Source of the DNA: Bog-473 sp963821755
Lineage (GTDB): Bacteria > Actinomycetota > Acidimicrobiia > Acidimicrobiales > RAAP-2
NCBI GenBank assembly: GCA_963821755.1
Contig: CAWGEX010000004.1
Location: 62,001-126,000, forward strand
Length of the DNA stretch: 64,000 bases
Reading direction: 5' to 3'
The notes under the pieces are model-generated. The model was not told the DNA's origin. It did no database searches and saw nothing but the letters and a program-made list of their open reading frames with translations. Below are positions 8,725 through 17,478 of the stretch, piece after piece. The translations under genes were made by a program, and so were the position numbers. Every line of letters begins with the position of its first letter. Position 1 is the first letter of the stretch.

Positions 8725-9325
8725 TTAGTCCCTCGCCGGCTCGTAGGTGGCGATCACCACACCGGTGGGCGTGGTCAGGCTGTCGGTGAGCCGTAGCGGT
8801 ACGTGCACCTTCTCCGGGAACAGCCGCCGTCCGCTGCCGAGCACCAGCGGGTGGATCATCAGCAGGTACTCGTCGATCAGGTCGGCAGCCATCAGCGAGC
8901 CGATCAGCTCGCCGCTGCCCATGATCGCCAGCGCCCCGGCGGATTCCGCCTTGAGCTCGCCCACAGCTTCAACGACATTGCCGTGCAACAGCGTCGAGTT
9001 GGGCCACGGCAGCGGTTCGGCGAGAGTGGTTGACGCCACGTACTTGGGTGCGTTGGTCGAGCATGGGTCCGAACGGGCTGTCGGGCTGTTGGTTCCAGTA
9101 GCTCAGCAGGTCCTCGTAGGTCCGCCGTCCGAACAGCCATCCGGCCAGGCCACCCCCGGCCGCCATCCTCTCCCCCATCGCCTTGCCAACGGCATCGTCA
9201 GGCATGGTGGACACCTGTCCCCAGCCGCCGAGCGTGAACCCGCCTCGGGTGTCTTCGTCTGGGCGACCCGGCCCTTGCATCACCCCGTCCAGGGTCACAT
9301 GGTTCATCACAATGATTCGACCCAC
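8725..9325 (-). CDS. RibD-C/dihydrofolate reductase-like protein, one frameshift
   Basis: The protein starts at GTG 9325 with AGGAGG six bases upstream, reading VGRIIVMNHVTLDGVMQGPG, and continues with GRRTYEDLLSYW. After a shift near 9055 the other half reads YVASTTLAEPLPWPNSTLL, IMGSGELIGSLMAADLIDEYLLMIHP and GSGRRLFP, all typical of the RibD C-terminal family. Removing one base of GG at 9055-9056 gives MLDNAPKYVAS. It sits upstream of the YCII-ECF42 pair on the same strand and may belong to that operon. Three similar genes lie elsewhere in the window. Confidence 0.75.
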
Positions 9326-9628
9326 TTCCGGCCTCCTTCGACTCGCGGCGGCGACGCTGTCGTGCCACCAAGCTGGGTTGCGAGCCACACAGATTGTCCG
9401 CCTCGCACCCTCTACACGAACGGCGCCGGCCGAAATCGACAATTCGCTGTGAGCGGAGGAAAATCAACTGGCACTGCGCAGTGGCAAGCGGGCGGGACCC
9501 GTGGAGCCAGAACTCCGGCTGCAGCCGGGCACGCCGACCGTCGAGCAGGGACGTTGAGCGCCGACCGAGGCCGGTCGTACCGCGTGGCTGGCGCACCTCG
9601 CCGGGCGGTCTGCCCCTACGATCGGAGC
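9326..9628. other. intergenic stretch with a weak ECF42-like promoter
   Basis: No convincing gene is seen in these 303 bases. On the minus strand TGTCGA (9441 to 9436) is followed after 17 bases by CGTG, close to the TGTCGA / CGTC form seen before the second YCII gene at 11573-11599. It could drive the operon 9325 to 7043, but the second box is one base off the expected form. Confidence 0.3.
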
Positions 9629-10177
9629 ATGACCGAAGTCCAAGACAGCTATCGGCAGGTCTCGGGCGGCTTCGACGCCGCCGTCAGGGCCGTGACCTCT
9701 GACCAGTGGGACGCCCAGTCCCCCTGCGAGCAATGGAGGGCCCGGGACGTGGTGGCCCACGTGGTCGCCGGTCATCGGGGCGTGATCGCCGCCGTCAGGG
9801 GTGGGGAGTCGACGCCCATGGGCGCCGACGACGACCCGAAGAAGGCCTGGGAGGAAGCTCGCCGGGCGATCGACGAAATCACCGCAGACCCGGAGGCGCG
9901 GGCCAAAGAGATCGACGGGCCGACCGGCAAGACGCCCGCGGGTGAGATCATCGGCCAGTTCGTGACCATGGACGTGCTGGTCCACACCTGGGACCTGGCG
10001 CGCACCGTGGGTGCGGACGAGCGCCTCGACGAGGACTCCGTCCGGCACGCCTACGAGGTGCTCAAGCCGATGGACGCCGTGATCCGACAACCGAACGTCT
10101 TCGGGCCCAAGCTGGAATCACCTGCGGGAGCAGATCTCCAGACAGAGTTCCTCTACTTCCTCGGTCGTCGGGCGTAG
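9629..10177 (+). CDS. TIGR03086-type DinB/maleylpyruvate isomerase-like protein
   Basis: A 182-residue protein starting MTEVQDSYRQVSGGFDAAV, with SPCEQWRARDVVAHVVAGH, a central DVLVHTWDLARTVG and the C-terminal LYFLGRRA. These match the paralogue at 730-1281 and the TIGR03086 family, with the His residues of the DinB metal site conserved (VVAGH, VHTWD). The ATG at 9629 gives the usual family length; an upstream in-frame extension looks non-coding. Substrate is unknown. Confidence 0.88.
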   Translation: MTEVQDSYRQVSGGFDAAVRAVTSDQWDAQSPCEQWRARDVVAHVVAGHRGVIAAVRGGESTPMGADDDPKKAWEEARRAIDEITADPEARAKEIDGPTGKTPAGEIIGQFVTMDVLVHTWDLARTVGADERLDEDSVRHAYEVLKPMDAVIRQPNVFGPKLESPAGADLQTEFLYFLGRRA

Positions 10178-10234
10178 AGGCGTCGCGCTCCTGAGGCACG
10201 TCGCGCCGCCCACCAGGCCGATTCAGCCACACCC

Positions 10235-10960
10235 ATGAGTGGCCACAGGTCTCTGTCCTCCCTCCGCTTCAAATCGGTCGGTCGGGGCCATCCCCTCGTG
10301 TTGCTGCACGGGTTTGGGATGCAGCCCCGCACCTATTTTCCACTCGCTCGACTCCTGGCCGATCGAGCACAGGTCATCATCCCCGCTATCTTCGATTTGC
10401 CAGGGAGGTGGACGTTCGGTCGTGCGTTGGCCGGTCTCGAAGCGACCTTGGACTCTCTCGGTCTGGAACAGGTCAGCCTGCTCGGTCACTCCTTTGGCGG
10501 AGGGCTCGAATTGGGTTTCGCGGCGTCGTGGCCGCATCGGACCATTGAATGCGTGTTCGGGGACACCTTGGGCGTTAGAGAACGCTTCGGGCTGGCCGAG
10601 GAGGCTCTCCACAACCCGTTGGGCATACTGGAAATGGCCACTCCGCCAGCGGCATCTGCCTTCATCCAGTCAGTGATCACCCACCCGATACAGCTGACCC
10701 AGGCGGCCTTGTGGGGTTTTGCCAGCGACCGCGAACCTGACATCGTTCAGGTCAGCGCGGCGGAGATCCCTTGTCACGTGCTCTGGGCGAACCACGACAC
10801 TCTGCTTGCACGCTCGGACGGTCGAGAGTTCGCACGTCAACTGCACGCGAGTTTCACCGTGGCTTCGGGCCCGACTGTGACCCATGATTGGATGTTTGAT
10901 TCCCCTGAACTCTTCGCTGAGCACCTCGCTCATCTGGGGCTGCGCGCGCTGTCGGGTTGA
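10235..10960 (+). CDS. alpha/beta hydrolase
   Basis: A 241-residue alpha/beta hydrolase. HGFGMQPRTYF carries the oxyanion motif, GHSFGGGLE the nucleophile Ser, WANHDTLL the acidic residue and TVTHDWMF the catalytic His. Lid helices lie between. It is an intact single-domain enzyme without signal peptide. Its closest local relatives are the partial gene at the left edge and the frameshifted gene at 35703-36452, but sequence similarity is only in motifs. No substrate is suggested. Confidence 0.85.
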   Translation: MSGHRSLSSLRFKSVGRGHPLVLLHGFGMQPRTYFPLARLLADRAQVIIPAIFDLPGRWTFGRALAGLEATLDSLGLEQVSLLGHSFGGGLELGFAASWPHRTIECVFGDTLGVRERFGLAEEALHNPLGILEMATPPAASAFIQSVITHPIQLTQAALWGFASDREPDIVQVSAAEIPCHVLWANHDTLLARSDGREFARQLHASFTVASGPTVTHDWMFDSPELFAEHLAHLGLRALSG

Positions 10961-11028
10961 TCGGCCACGGAAGTAGAAATCGTGTTGAGGACTCACTCCG
11001 TGACAGACGATTGAGACGAAGAGCGTCC

Positions 11029-11445
11029 GTGGCTGACACTTTCGACGAGGAGGTCATTTCGGAGTTCCGTGGCCGTGGTGGAGTCGTCAGCGGGCTCCAA
11101 GATCTGTGTTTGCTGTTGTTGCATCATTTCGGCGCCAAGTCAGGATCTGAACGCGTCACGCCGCTCGCGTTTTGGTCGGTCAGCGACAACGCCGTCGTGG
11201 TCCTCGCGTCGAATCGAGGCGCACCACGACATCCGGACTGGTACTACAACCTGGTGGCCCACCTCACGACTACCGTGGAAATCGGGGCGGAGACGTGGTC
11301 GGTTCAGGCTCCGGTGGCAGATCCCGAGGAGCGCCGCAAAATGACCGACCGATTGGTGGCGGAGTCCCCGTCTGTCGCCTCCGCCGTGCGTCGAACCTCT
11401 CGCCAGATTCCCGTCGTCATCCTTGACCCCGTCGCCAAGGTTTGA
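11029..11445 (+). CDS. DDN-type F420-dependent nitroreductase family protein
   Basis: About 138 residues from GTG 11029. The motif HHFGAKSGSERVTPLAFW followed by ASNRGAPRHPDWYYNLVAH is the F420-binding signature of the deazaflavin-dependent nitroreductase (DUF385) split-barrel family. Such proteins reduce quinones or nitro compounds with F420H2. The earlier in-frame start at 10957 overlaps the hydrolase gene and adds a charged, unconserved leader, so it is less likely. The enzyme implies that the organism makes coenzyme F420. Confidence 0.8.
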   Translation: MADTFDEEVISEFRGRGGVVSGLQDLCLLLLHHFGAKSGSERVTPLAFWSVSDNAVVVLASNRGAPRHPDWYYNLVAHLTTTVEIGAETWSVQAPVADPEERRKMTDRLVAESPSVASAVRRTSRQIPVVILDPVAKV

Positions 11446-11572
11446 TCACCAGCTCGCGACGATGGCCGGCGCTGATTGTCGGCGCTGATTGCCGGATCGC
11501 TGCCTGTGGCCATCTGGGGCGCCCCGGAGTGCGCGGGGTCTTTGATTTCCGCCCGGAAATGTCGTGGTGGGA

Positions 11573-11599
11573 TGTCGAGATCCCGCGCTCGGCTTCGTC
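11573..11599 (+). promoter_or_regulatory. candidate ECF42-dependent promoter
   Basis: TGTCGA at 11573-11578 is followed after 17 bases by CGTC at 11596-11599. These boxes match the form described for ECF42 promoters (TGTCGA at -35, CGA/TC at -10). The site lies 49 bases upstream of the YCII gene at 11648, whose operon encodes an ECF42 sigma factor, so it fits autoregulation. Confidence 0.6.
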
Positions 11600-11647
11600 C
11601 CCGGAGTGAACTCGGCCACAATGGGCCGTTCCGCACAAAGGAGAAGC

Positions 11648-12058
11648 ATGATGGCCAAGTACCTGCTGCTCAAGCACTACCGGGGCGCGCCGGCATCGGT
11701 CAATGACGTGCCGATGGACCAGTGGACGCCGGAGGAGTTTTCGGCCCACATGCAGTACATGCAGGACTTCGCCGCTCGGCTCGAGGGCACCGGCGAGTTC
11801 GTCGACAGTCAGGCGCTCTCCCCGGAGGGCACGTTCGTCCGCTGCGATGGCGAGGGGCGGCCGCCGGTCACCGACGGCCCTTTCGCAGAGACCAAGGACC
11901 TGATCGCCGGATGGATGGTGATCGACGTCGAGACCTACGAGCGGGCGCTCGAGCTGGCCGGCGAGTTGTCCGCGGCTCCGGGTGCGGGTGGGAAGCCGAT
12001 CCACGAGTGGCTCGAGCTGCGCCCGTTCCTGGGCGCGCCCCTGACCATCACGGAGTGA
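11648..12058 (+). CDS. YCII/DGPF-domain protein, partner of ECF42 sigma
   Basis: 136 residues: MAKYLLLKHYRGAP at the start, a central RPPVTDGPFAETKDLIAGWMVI with the DGPF motif, and a C-terminal EWLELRPFL. AGGAG lies four bases before ATG 11648. The stop TGA overlaps the GTG of the sigma gene by 4 bases, so the two are translationally coupled. Compared with the frameshifted copy at 8280-8634 this one is intact and only distantly related. Confidence 0.9.
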   Translation: MMAKYLLLKHYRGAPASVNDVPMDQWTPEEFSAHMQYMQDFAARLEGTGEFVDSQALSPEGTFVRCDGEGRPPVTDGPFAETKDLIAGWMVIDVETYERALELAGELSAAPGAGGKPIHEWLELRPFLGAPLTITE

Positions 12059-13227
12059 CGGCGGTGGACCAGGCCCTGCTGCGGACCCTCACCCCCACCG
12101 TGATTGGCGTCCTCGTCCGTCGCGGAGCCGACTTCGCGGCGGCCGAGGATGCCGTGCAGGAAGCCCTGGTCGAGGCGGTGCGCGTGTGGCCGGACGACCC
12201 GCCGCGGGACCCCAAGGGCTGGCTGGTCACCGTGGCCTGGCGGAAGTTCCTCGACGCCGCACGCGCCGAAACCTCCAGACGGCACCGCGAGGTACGCGTC
12301 GAAAGCGAGCCCATGCCCGGCCCGGGCGAGGTGGTGGACGACACGCTCCAGCTGTACTTCCTGTGCGCGCACCCGTTCCTGACACCGGCTTCGGCCGTCG
12401 CGCTCACGCTGCGCGCGGTCGGCGGCCTGACCACGCGTCAGATCGCGCAGGCCTACCTCGTGCCCGAGGCGACCATGGCCCAACGGATCAGCAGGGCCAA
12501 GCGGACCGTCTCGGGCGTCCGGTTCAACCAGCCCGGTGACGTCGCCACGGTGCTGCGGGTGCTCTACCTGGTCTTCAACGAGGGCTACTCCGGCGACGTC
12601 GACCTCGCCGGCGAGGCGATCCGGCTCACACGCCAGCTGGCGGCCAAGACCAACCATGAGGAGGTCGCGGGCCTGCTCGCGCTCATGCTGCTCCACCACG
12701 CGCGGCGCCCGGCACGGACCGGTCCGGACGGCCGGCTCGTGCCTCTGACCGAGCAGGACCGCAGCCTGTGGAACACCAGCCTGATCGCCGAGGGCGTCGA
12801 CGTGCTCCAGGCAGGCCTCACCCGCGACCGCCTGGGCGAGTTCCAGGCCCAGGCCGCCATCGCCGCGCTCCACGCCGACGCCCGGACGGCCAAGGAGACC
12901 GACTGGGTGCAGATCGTCGAGTGGTACGACGAACTGGTGCGCCTCACCGACAGCCCGGTGGCCCGCCTCAACCGGGCCGTCGCGGTCGGCGAAGCCGACG
13001 GCCCGCGGGCCGGCCTGGCCGCCCTGGCCGGGCTCGACCCCGCCCTGCCCCGCCACGCCGCCGTCGCGGCGTACCTGCACGAGCGTGATGGTGACCCGGT
13101 CACCGCAGCACGGCTCTACGCCGAAGCCGCCCGATCAGCGCCCAACCTCCCCGAACGCGACCACCTCACGCGACAGGCCGCACGGCTCAACGTGGACCTG
13201 CGCAGCTCTGCGGGGGGCGGCGAATAG
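12055..13227 (+). CDS. ECF42-type RNA polymerase sigma factor
   Basis: 390 residues from GTG 12055, overlapping the YCII stop. Region 2 (DFAAAEDAVQEALVEAVRVWP, GWLVTVAWRKFLDAARAE), region 4 (VGGLTTRQIAQAYLVPEATMAQRISRAKR) and the long helical C-terminal extension (VLRVLYLVFNEGYSG, LLALMLLHHARRPAR, QAAIAALHADARTAKETDWVQI) define the ECF42 type. The C-terminal extension is thought to replace an anti-sigma factor in control. A candidate target promoter lies at 11573-11599. Confidence 0.92.
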   Translation: MTAVDQALLRTLTPTVIGVLVRRGADFAAAEDAVQEALVEAVRVWPDDPPRDPKGWLVTVAWRKFLDAARAETSRRHREVRVESEPMPGPGEVVDDTLQLYFLCAHPFLTPASAVALTLRAVGGLTTRQIAQAYLVPEATMAQRISRAKRTVSGVRFNQPGDVATVLRVLYLVFNEGYSGDVDLAGEAIRLTRQLAAKTNHEEVAGLLALMLLHHARRPARTGPDGRLVPLTEQDRSLWNTSLIAEGVDVLQAGLTRDRLGEFQAQAAIAALHADARTAKETDWVQIVEWYDELVRLTDSPVARLNRAVAVGEADGPRAGLAALAGLDPALPRHAAVAAYLHERDGDPVTAARLYAEAARSAPNLPERDHLTRQAARLNVDLRSSAGGGE

Positions 13228-13344
13228 TCACCGACCCGATATGGACAGTCCACTCACCCCGTTGGCTGGCCGGACCGCCTCACTTGAGGCTTGAGTCGAC
13301 GTTGCGTGCCGGACTCGTTACCCCGCTGGAACGAGCCCACCCAA

Positions 13345-14100
13345 CTACGTGCTGTCCCTGGAGGCTTTGGCTCCCGTCACCAGGCGCTCCCGATCGAACA
13401 TTCCGGAGACGAATCGCAACAGAAGGGCGTCGATCACCAGCAACCCGACCGCAAACTCGAGCGCCACGGAGAACGTCGGGCGAACCACACCAGCCGCCAG
13501 TAGAACGATCAGGCCCACAGGGGGAAAGCTGGCCAGCACGCCCAGCTGTTGGGCGACGCGCACTTCGGTCGCCCTCACCGATACGGCCATGCCAACCACA
13601 ATGCCCCAGCCGGCCATAAGGGGAGCGAGGAGGAACAGAGCGAGAATTATGGCACTGTCATCGAAGACGGCCGAGGCGACGGCGGAGTTGGCGAACAGCC
13701 GGACGGCGGCGAGGAACAGGGTGAACACCGCGTAGGAGAGGGCCATCGTGGGGATCATGACCGACGTGGCTTTGCCCAAGAGGAACTCCTGCTGACGGAG
13801 AGGCGTCGTGAGGAGCGGTTCGAGTGTTCCCTGCTCGCGCTCGCCGGCCACGGTGTACGCGGCGAGAGTGCTCGGCATGATGGTCGGAATCAAGAGTAGA
13901 TAGAGGATGGGAAGGATGAGACTCTTCTGCAATGTCGCACCCGATGTGGTCGGCGTCACCAAAAAGATGGTGACCACGGGCTGAACGAGGAAGAGTAGAG
14001 GCAGGATGCACATGGTCGCGACGATGGCCCGTTTGCGCCGGTAATCCCGCAACTCCTTAAGGACGACGGCGCGGACACGAGTGGCGTCGAGACCCATCAT
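13345..14100 (-). CDS. ABC-2 type transporter permease (NatB-like)
   Basis: 251 residues with six hydrophobic segments. The cytoplasmic motif YTVAGEREQGTLEPLLTTPLRQQEFLLGK after the second helix is the signature of ABC-2 permeases of the NatB/CcmB type. Its ATG overlaps the stop of the ATPase gene by 4 bases (14097-14100), so the two form a coupled exporter. The substrate is not evident. Confidence 0.88.
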   Translation of the reverse strand: MMGLDATRVRAVVLKELRDYRRKRAIVATMCILPLLFLVQPVVTIFLVTPTTSGATLQKSLILPILYLLLIPTIMPSTLAAYTVAGEREQGTLEPLLTTPLRQQEFLLGKATSVMIPTMALSYAVFTLFLAAVRLFANSAVASAVFDDSAIILALFLLAPLMAGWGIVVGMAVSVRATEVRVAQQLGVLASFPPVGLIVLLAAGVVRPTFSVALEFAVGLLVIDALLLRFVSGMFDRERLVTGAKASRDST

Positions 14101-15626
14101 TGGTTGTGGGCCTCGACGTCTTCGGCAATCAGCTCGAGGTACACGTCCTCGAGCGAGTGCTGCGTCTCACCGATGGTGAGGACATCTGCCCCGGCCTTGA
14201 CGAGGCCCCGAACCACTTCTGGTGCGGCCGCCCTCGGCTCGGACACCGAGAGCACATAGGTAGCGGGGCCTTCGGCGAGACAGCTCTCGACACCCTTGAT
14301 GGTGGTGAAGAGCTGCTCGGGATCCTTGAGCGGCTCGACCGTGGTGACGACGAGCGATCTCGTGAAGAGCTGTTCGCGCAGCCCCGCCGGCGTGCCAACG
14401 GTACGAAGCGTGCTGTTCATGATGGCCACCCGGTCGCAGAGCTTCTCGGCCTCGTCGAGGCGGTGGGTAGTGAGGAAGATCGTCACTCCCTGCTGGCGGA
14501 GCCCGATGATCAGGTCGTGTACCTCACGTGCGGCCACGGGGTCGAGACCCGACGTCGGTTCGTCAAGGAACATGACGGCCGGATCACTCAACAGTGTTCG
14601 AGCCAGACCGACGCGCTGGCGGAGCCCCTTGGAGAGGCCGCCGCACAGATCTCCGGCTCGGTTGGTGAGGTTGACCGCCTCGAGGGCCTTTTCAATCCGC
14701 GGCCCGGGGTTGTGCAGGCCGTAGAGACCGGCAAAGTACTCCAGGTTCTCGGTCACGGTCAGGCGCAGATAGAGACCAGGCGCCTCGGGCATGATGGCAA
14801 TGCGCTGGCGGATGTCCACTTCGTTCTCGGGGCTGAGTGGGATCCCGGCGACTGTGGCCGAGCCCGAGGTCGGCGCGATCAGCGTGCCGAGCGTGCGGAC
14901 GGTGGTGGTCTTGCCGGCGCCATTGGGGCCGAGGAAGCCGAACACCTCCCCATAGGCGACTTCGAAAGACACGTCGGAAAAAGCAGTCCGCTGGCCGAAG
15001 CGCTTGGTCAGCTGATGCACGGCGAGGGCGGCCGGCCCTTTCGTGCCGTCGAGGGTCGGCGCACTGGTGATCTCCATGACGCTGGTGATCGCTCTGGGGC
15101 TGGCGGGTGGGCTTCCCCCGGCCGCAGCCTCTGTTCGCGGACCGTGTCCGTTGCCGCCAGCTTCAAGGTCAGTCTGGACGTTGTCGTCGGGTGTGAGACT
15201 GATCCAGACGTCGTGCTTGAAAATGCTGCCCACCAACAAGAAGATCGATCGCTGGACGACGAAGGGGTGATGGGGTCGCCGCCCGCACGTGAGCCCCATG
15301 ACCTGCCCCTGCGCCACGTCGAGAGACTCCTTCGGGCTACGGAGGAAACGCCTCGACATCACCTGGACGGCGTGATGTCCCGGTTCAACCGGTAGATCGA
15401 CTGACTCGTTGTTGCCGATAGTGCTAACGACGCTCCCGTCGATCACCACCTGCCACGCTCGACCGCTGTGAGAGTCGCCCGACCCCCCGCCCTGGCGTGA
15501 GAGCCTTATGGTCGCTGCCGCGGTCACGGCGCTGTATGGCTCGGGGCCGGAGTCCGGTGACGCTGACCGGTCGCCGCTCGGATTGAACGCCGTACAGAAT
15601 TGGCGGGAGGCGCCGCAACGGTCCAA
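14097..15626 (-). CDS. ABC ATP-binding protein with an extra N-terminal beta-rich domain
   Basis: The ATPase half (from about residue 196) has Walker A GPNGAGKTTT, signature GGLSKGLRQRVGLARTLL and Walker B VMFLDEPTSGLDP, then a C-terminal domain of the NatA type. Before it, residues about 35-145 hold a beta-rich segment: WQVVIDGSVVSTIGNNESVDL, PGHHAVQVM, then hydrophobic SIFLLVGSIF. It resembles PEGA-like surface domains seen as separate small proteins. A GTG at 15527 is an alternative start that would keep this domain. The frame is open throughout, so a real fusion is likely, but internal initiation near VMEITSAP is possible. Confidence 0.8.
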   Translation of the reverse strand: MDRCGASRQFCTAFNPSGDRSASPDSGPEPYSAVTAAATIRLSRQGGGSGDSHSGRAWQVVIDGSVVSTIGNNESVDLPVEPGHHAVQVMSRRFLRSPKESLDVAQGQVMGLTCGRRPHHPFVVQRSIFLLVGSIFKHDVWISLTPDDNVQTDLEAGGNGHGPRTEAAAGGSPPASPRAITSVMEITSAPTLDGTKGPAALAVHQLTKRFGQRTAFSDVSFEVAYGEVFGFLGPNGAGKTTTVRTLGTLIAPTSGSATVAGIPLSPENEVDIRQRIAIMPEAPGLYLRLTVTENLEYFAGLYGLHNPGPRIEKALEAVNLTNRAGDLCGGLSKGLRQRVGLARTLLSDPAVMFLDEPTSGLDPVAAREVHDLIIGLRQQGVTIFLTTHRLDEAEKLCDRVAIMNSTLRTVGTPAGLREQLFTRSLVVTTVEPLKDPEQLFTTIKGVESCLAEGPATYVLSVSEPRAAAPEVVRGLVKAGADVLTIGETQHSLEDVYLELIAEDVEAHNQ

Positions 15627-15819
15627 GGGTACCTGAGCAGATCGATGCGTTGGTGTGGCTGTGCGTCGTGCTTCATGTGGTGTGTATCCGCTGCGTGTGA
15701 CCGGTGATGCCTTCCTTTGAAGTTGCCGTGATCAGTGCCATCGTTCCTCGCTCTTGGTTCTTTCTGAAGGTCGCGCCCCCATGCCATCAGACGTGTTGGC
15801 CCGAGCAACGACGCGCCTG

Positions 15820-16518
15820 TCATCGTCTGGACTCCGGAATCAGGGCTGCGCAGATGAACTCGACGACGGTCCGTCTGACCGCGTCGTCGTCATAGAGAGT
15901 GGAATCTCGCCCGTCACGTCGGTGCCAGGCGAACCACGACAACGATTCGGTCACCACTCTGGCCGCGACCTCAGCGTCTGGCATGGGCCGCAGCAGGTCC
16001 TGCGCCATCCGGCGTTCCAGGTAGCTGCCTAGCTCCTCGAAGGATCCGGCGCGGACCAAGTTGAACCAAGCGGCCTCCAGCTCCGGCATCTCCACGGCAC
16101 AACGCTCGATCACGGCAATCAACGGCCAGTAATGGTCAAGCAGGGCGTAGCGCTCCTCGACGATCTCACGCAGTTCCTCAGCGACATCGGCCGGCTTCTC
16201 CTCGTCGAGTGCCGCCCGAATGCGAGGCATCTGGACCTCGCGGAGTCCCGCTTCAATCACCGCGAGGGTCTCTCCTGGGCTCGGCGTGGCCACGGGCAGG
16301 GCCGGAATGCGCTCCGACGGCATCTCGAACCAGTGAAGGAAGACCAGATGGAAGAGCGCCTCTTTGGATTCGACATAGGTGAAGAGGGAACCGGTCGATA
16401 TGCCCGCCTTGGACGCGACATCGGCCGTCTTGGTCCCGCGGTAGCCCAGCCGCCCAAATTCCTCGGTGGCAGCTGTCGCTATCTCCCACAAACGATCACC
16501 GGTCGATTTGCGGGGCAT
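15820..16518 (-). CDS. TetR-family regulator
   Basis: 232 residues. The N-terminal HTH (DRLWEIATAATEEFGRLGYRGTKTADVASKAGISTGSLFTYVESKEALF) is typical; the rest is the variable all-helical ligand domain. It is the only gene on its transcript in view. Its promoter holds an inverted repeat filling the spacer between the -35 and -10 boxes, so it probably represses itself. The ATG lies six bases after the -10 box, pointing to a leaderless mRNA. The downstream target may be the ABC operon at 13345-15626, on the same strand. Confidence 0.9.
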   Translation of the reverse strand: MPRKSTGDRLWEIATAATEEFGRLGYRGTKTADVASKAGISTGSLFTYVESKEALFHLVFLHWFEMPSERIPALPVATPSPGETLAVIEAGLREVQMPRIRAALDEEKPADVAEELREIVEERYALLDHYWPLIAVIERCAVEMPELEAAWFNLVRAGSFEELGSYLERRMAQDLLRPMPDAEVAARVVTESLSWFAWHRRDGRDSTLYDDDAVRRTVVEFICAALIPESRR

Positions 16519-16524
16519 GGAGAA

Positions 16525-16553
16525 ACCATAGACTGAACGAGTCAGTCAGTCAA
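16525..16553 (-). promoter_or_regulatory. promoter and TetR operator
   Basis: On the minus strand -35 TTGACT (16553 to 16548), a 17-base spacer and -10 TATGGT (16530 to 16525). The spacer is exactly an inverted repeat: GACTGA (16531-16536), five bases, TCAGTC (16542-16547). The start codon follows six bases after the -10 box. Bound repressor would cover the whole promoter. Confidence 0.8.
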
Positions 16554-16595
16554 TACGGGACTCTGTCGCGGTGTCTCGGACCAGACGACTGCCAG

Positions 16596-17435
16596 TCAGT
16601 GGTCCGGGTGGGCCAGCCCACGCGAGTCCATCGGAACAGTCGTGCCGAGTCGCTCCTCCCACCATTGGACCGGCACGATTCGCAGAGCGAGTTCCAAGGT
16701 GGCACGATCGAGTTCTTCCGCCAGTTGAGTGACGACGACGAGTCGGTCGGCGAGCCATTCGCCACCGAGCTCGCTCTCGATCTCTACGGCCGGGCTGCTG
16801 CGAGCCCTCTTCTCTCGGCGGGCGTCGGCCGGCGGATGGGTGGAGTCGAAGAGCCCGGCGATCCAGGCTACGTCGCCCCCTAGTTCCACGTGCCGATCAA
16901 TGACCTCGGCATAGACCTCGGAGGCAAGCATCACTGCCGCCCATCGGCCCAGTACTTCGTCGGCGTGATCGGCGAGAAAGGCGATCTCGGAGCGCAAGGT
17001 GCCATAGCGATCGTCGTCGTTGAGAATCTCGCGAACAGCCGCGGTAAGACGAGTGGTGTCCCGCACAACCCGTCGGTTCGCTTCGACGGAGTCTCTGGGA
17101 CTTCCTTCCGTCGCAAGCAGCCCGGCGAGCTCCAAGACGCCAGACCAGATCATCCGCGCGTTCCGAATCAGCTCGAACATGACATATTGGGCGAGGATGC
17201 TCCATCGCCGACGTCTCCTCCGTTCCAGGATCTCGTTGATGACGGCGACAGACAACATCACCACGATCACACTCGCGACCAGGCTGGCGAGCAAGGCATG
17301 ACGTACCCAGAAACTGCCAGCGAACACGTCTGATATGACGCCGGCGACCAGCACTACCAGCGCGAGAATCGCCAGCACTCGCGATTGCCCAAGCAACGCG
17401 TCAACCGACCGTGAGCGTCGTGGAGCAGTTGGCAT
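16596..17435 (-). CDS. unknown membrane protein with two N-terminal helices
   Basis: 279 residues, not recognised. Two hydrophobic segments (ILALVVLVAGVISDVFAG, LLASLVASVIVVMLSVAVI) are followed by an arginine-rich stretch ERRRRRRWSILAQYVM and a long helical cytoplasmic part with no catalytic motif. The positive patch after helix two sets the C-terminus inside. It sits alone between a TetR gene and a SnoaL-like gene. No function is proposed. Confidence 0.65.
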   Translation of the reverse strand: MPTAPRRSRSVDALLGQSRVLAILALVVLVAGVISDVFAGSFWVRHALLASLVASVIVVMLSVAVINEILERRRRRRWSILAQYVMFELIRNARMIWSGVLELAGLLATEGSPRDSVEANRRVVRDTTRLTAAVREILNDDDRYGTLRSEIAFLADHADEVLGRWAAVMLASEVYAEVIDRHVELGGDVAWIAGLFDSTHPPADARREKRARSSPAVEIESELGGEWLADRLVVVTQLAEELDRATLELALRIVPVQWWEERLGTTVPMDSRGLAHPDH

Positions 17436-17478
17436 GTCGGCTACGTTGTCCGCTCAGATCGAGCCTGGCCGGTCAAGG

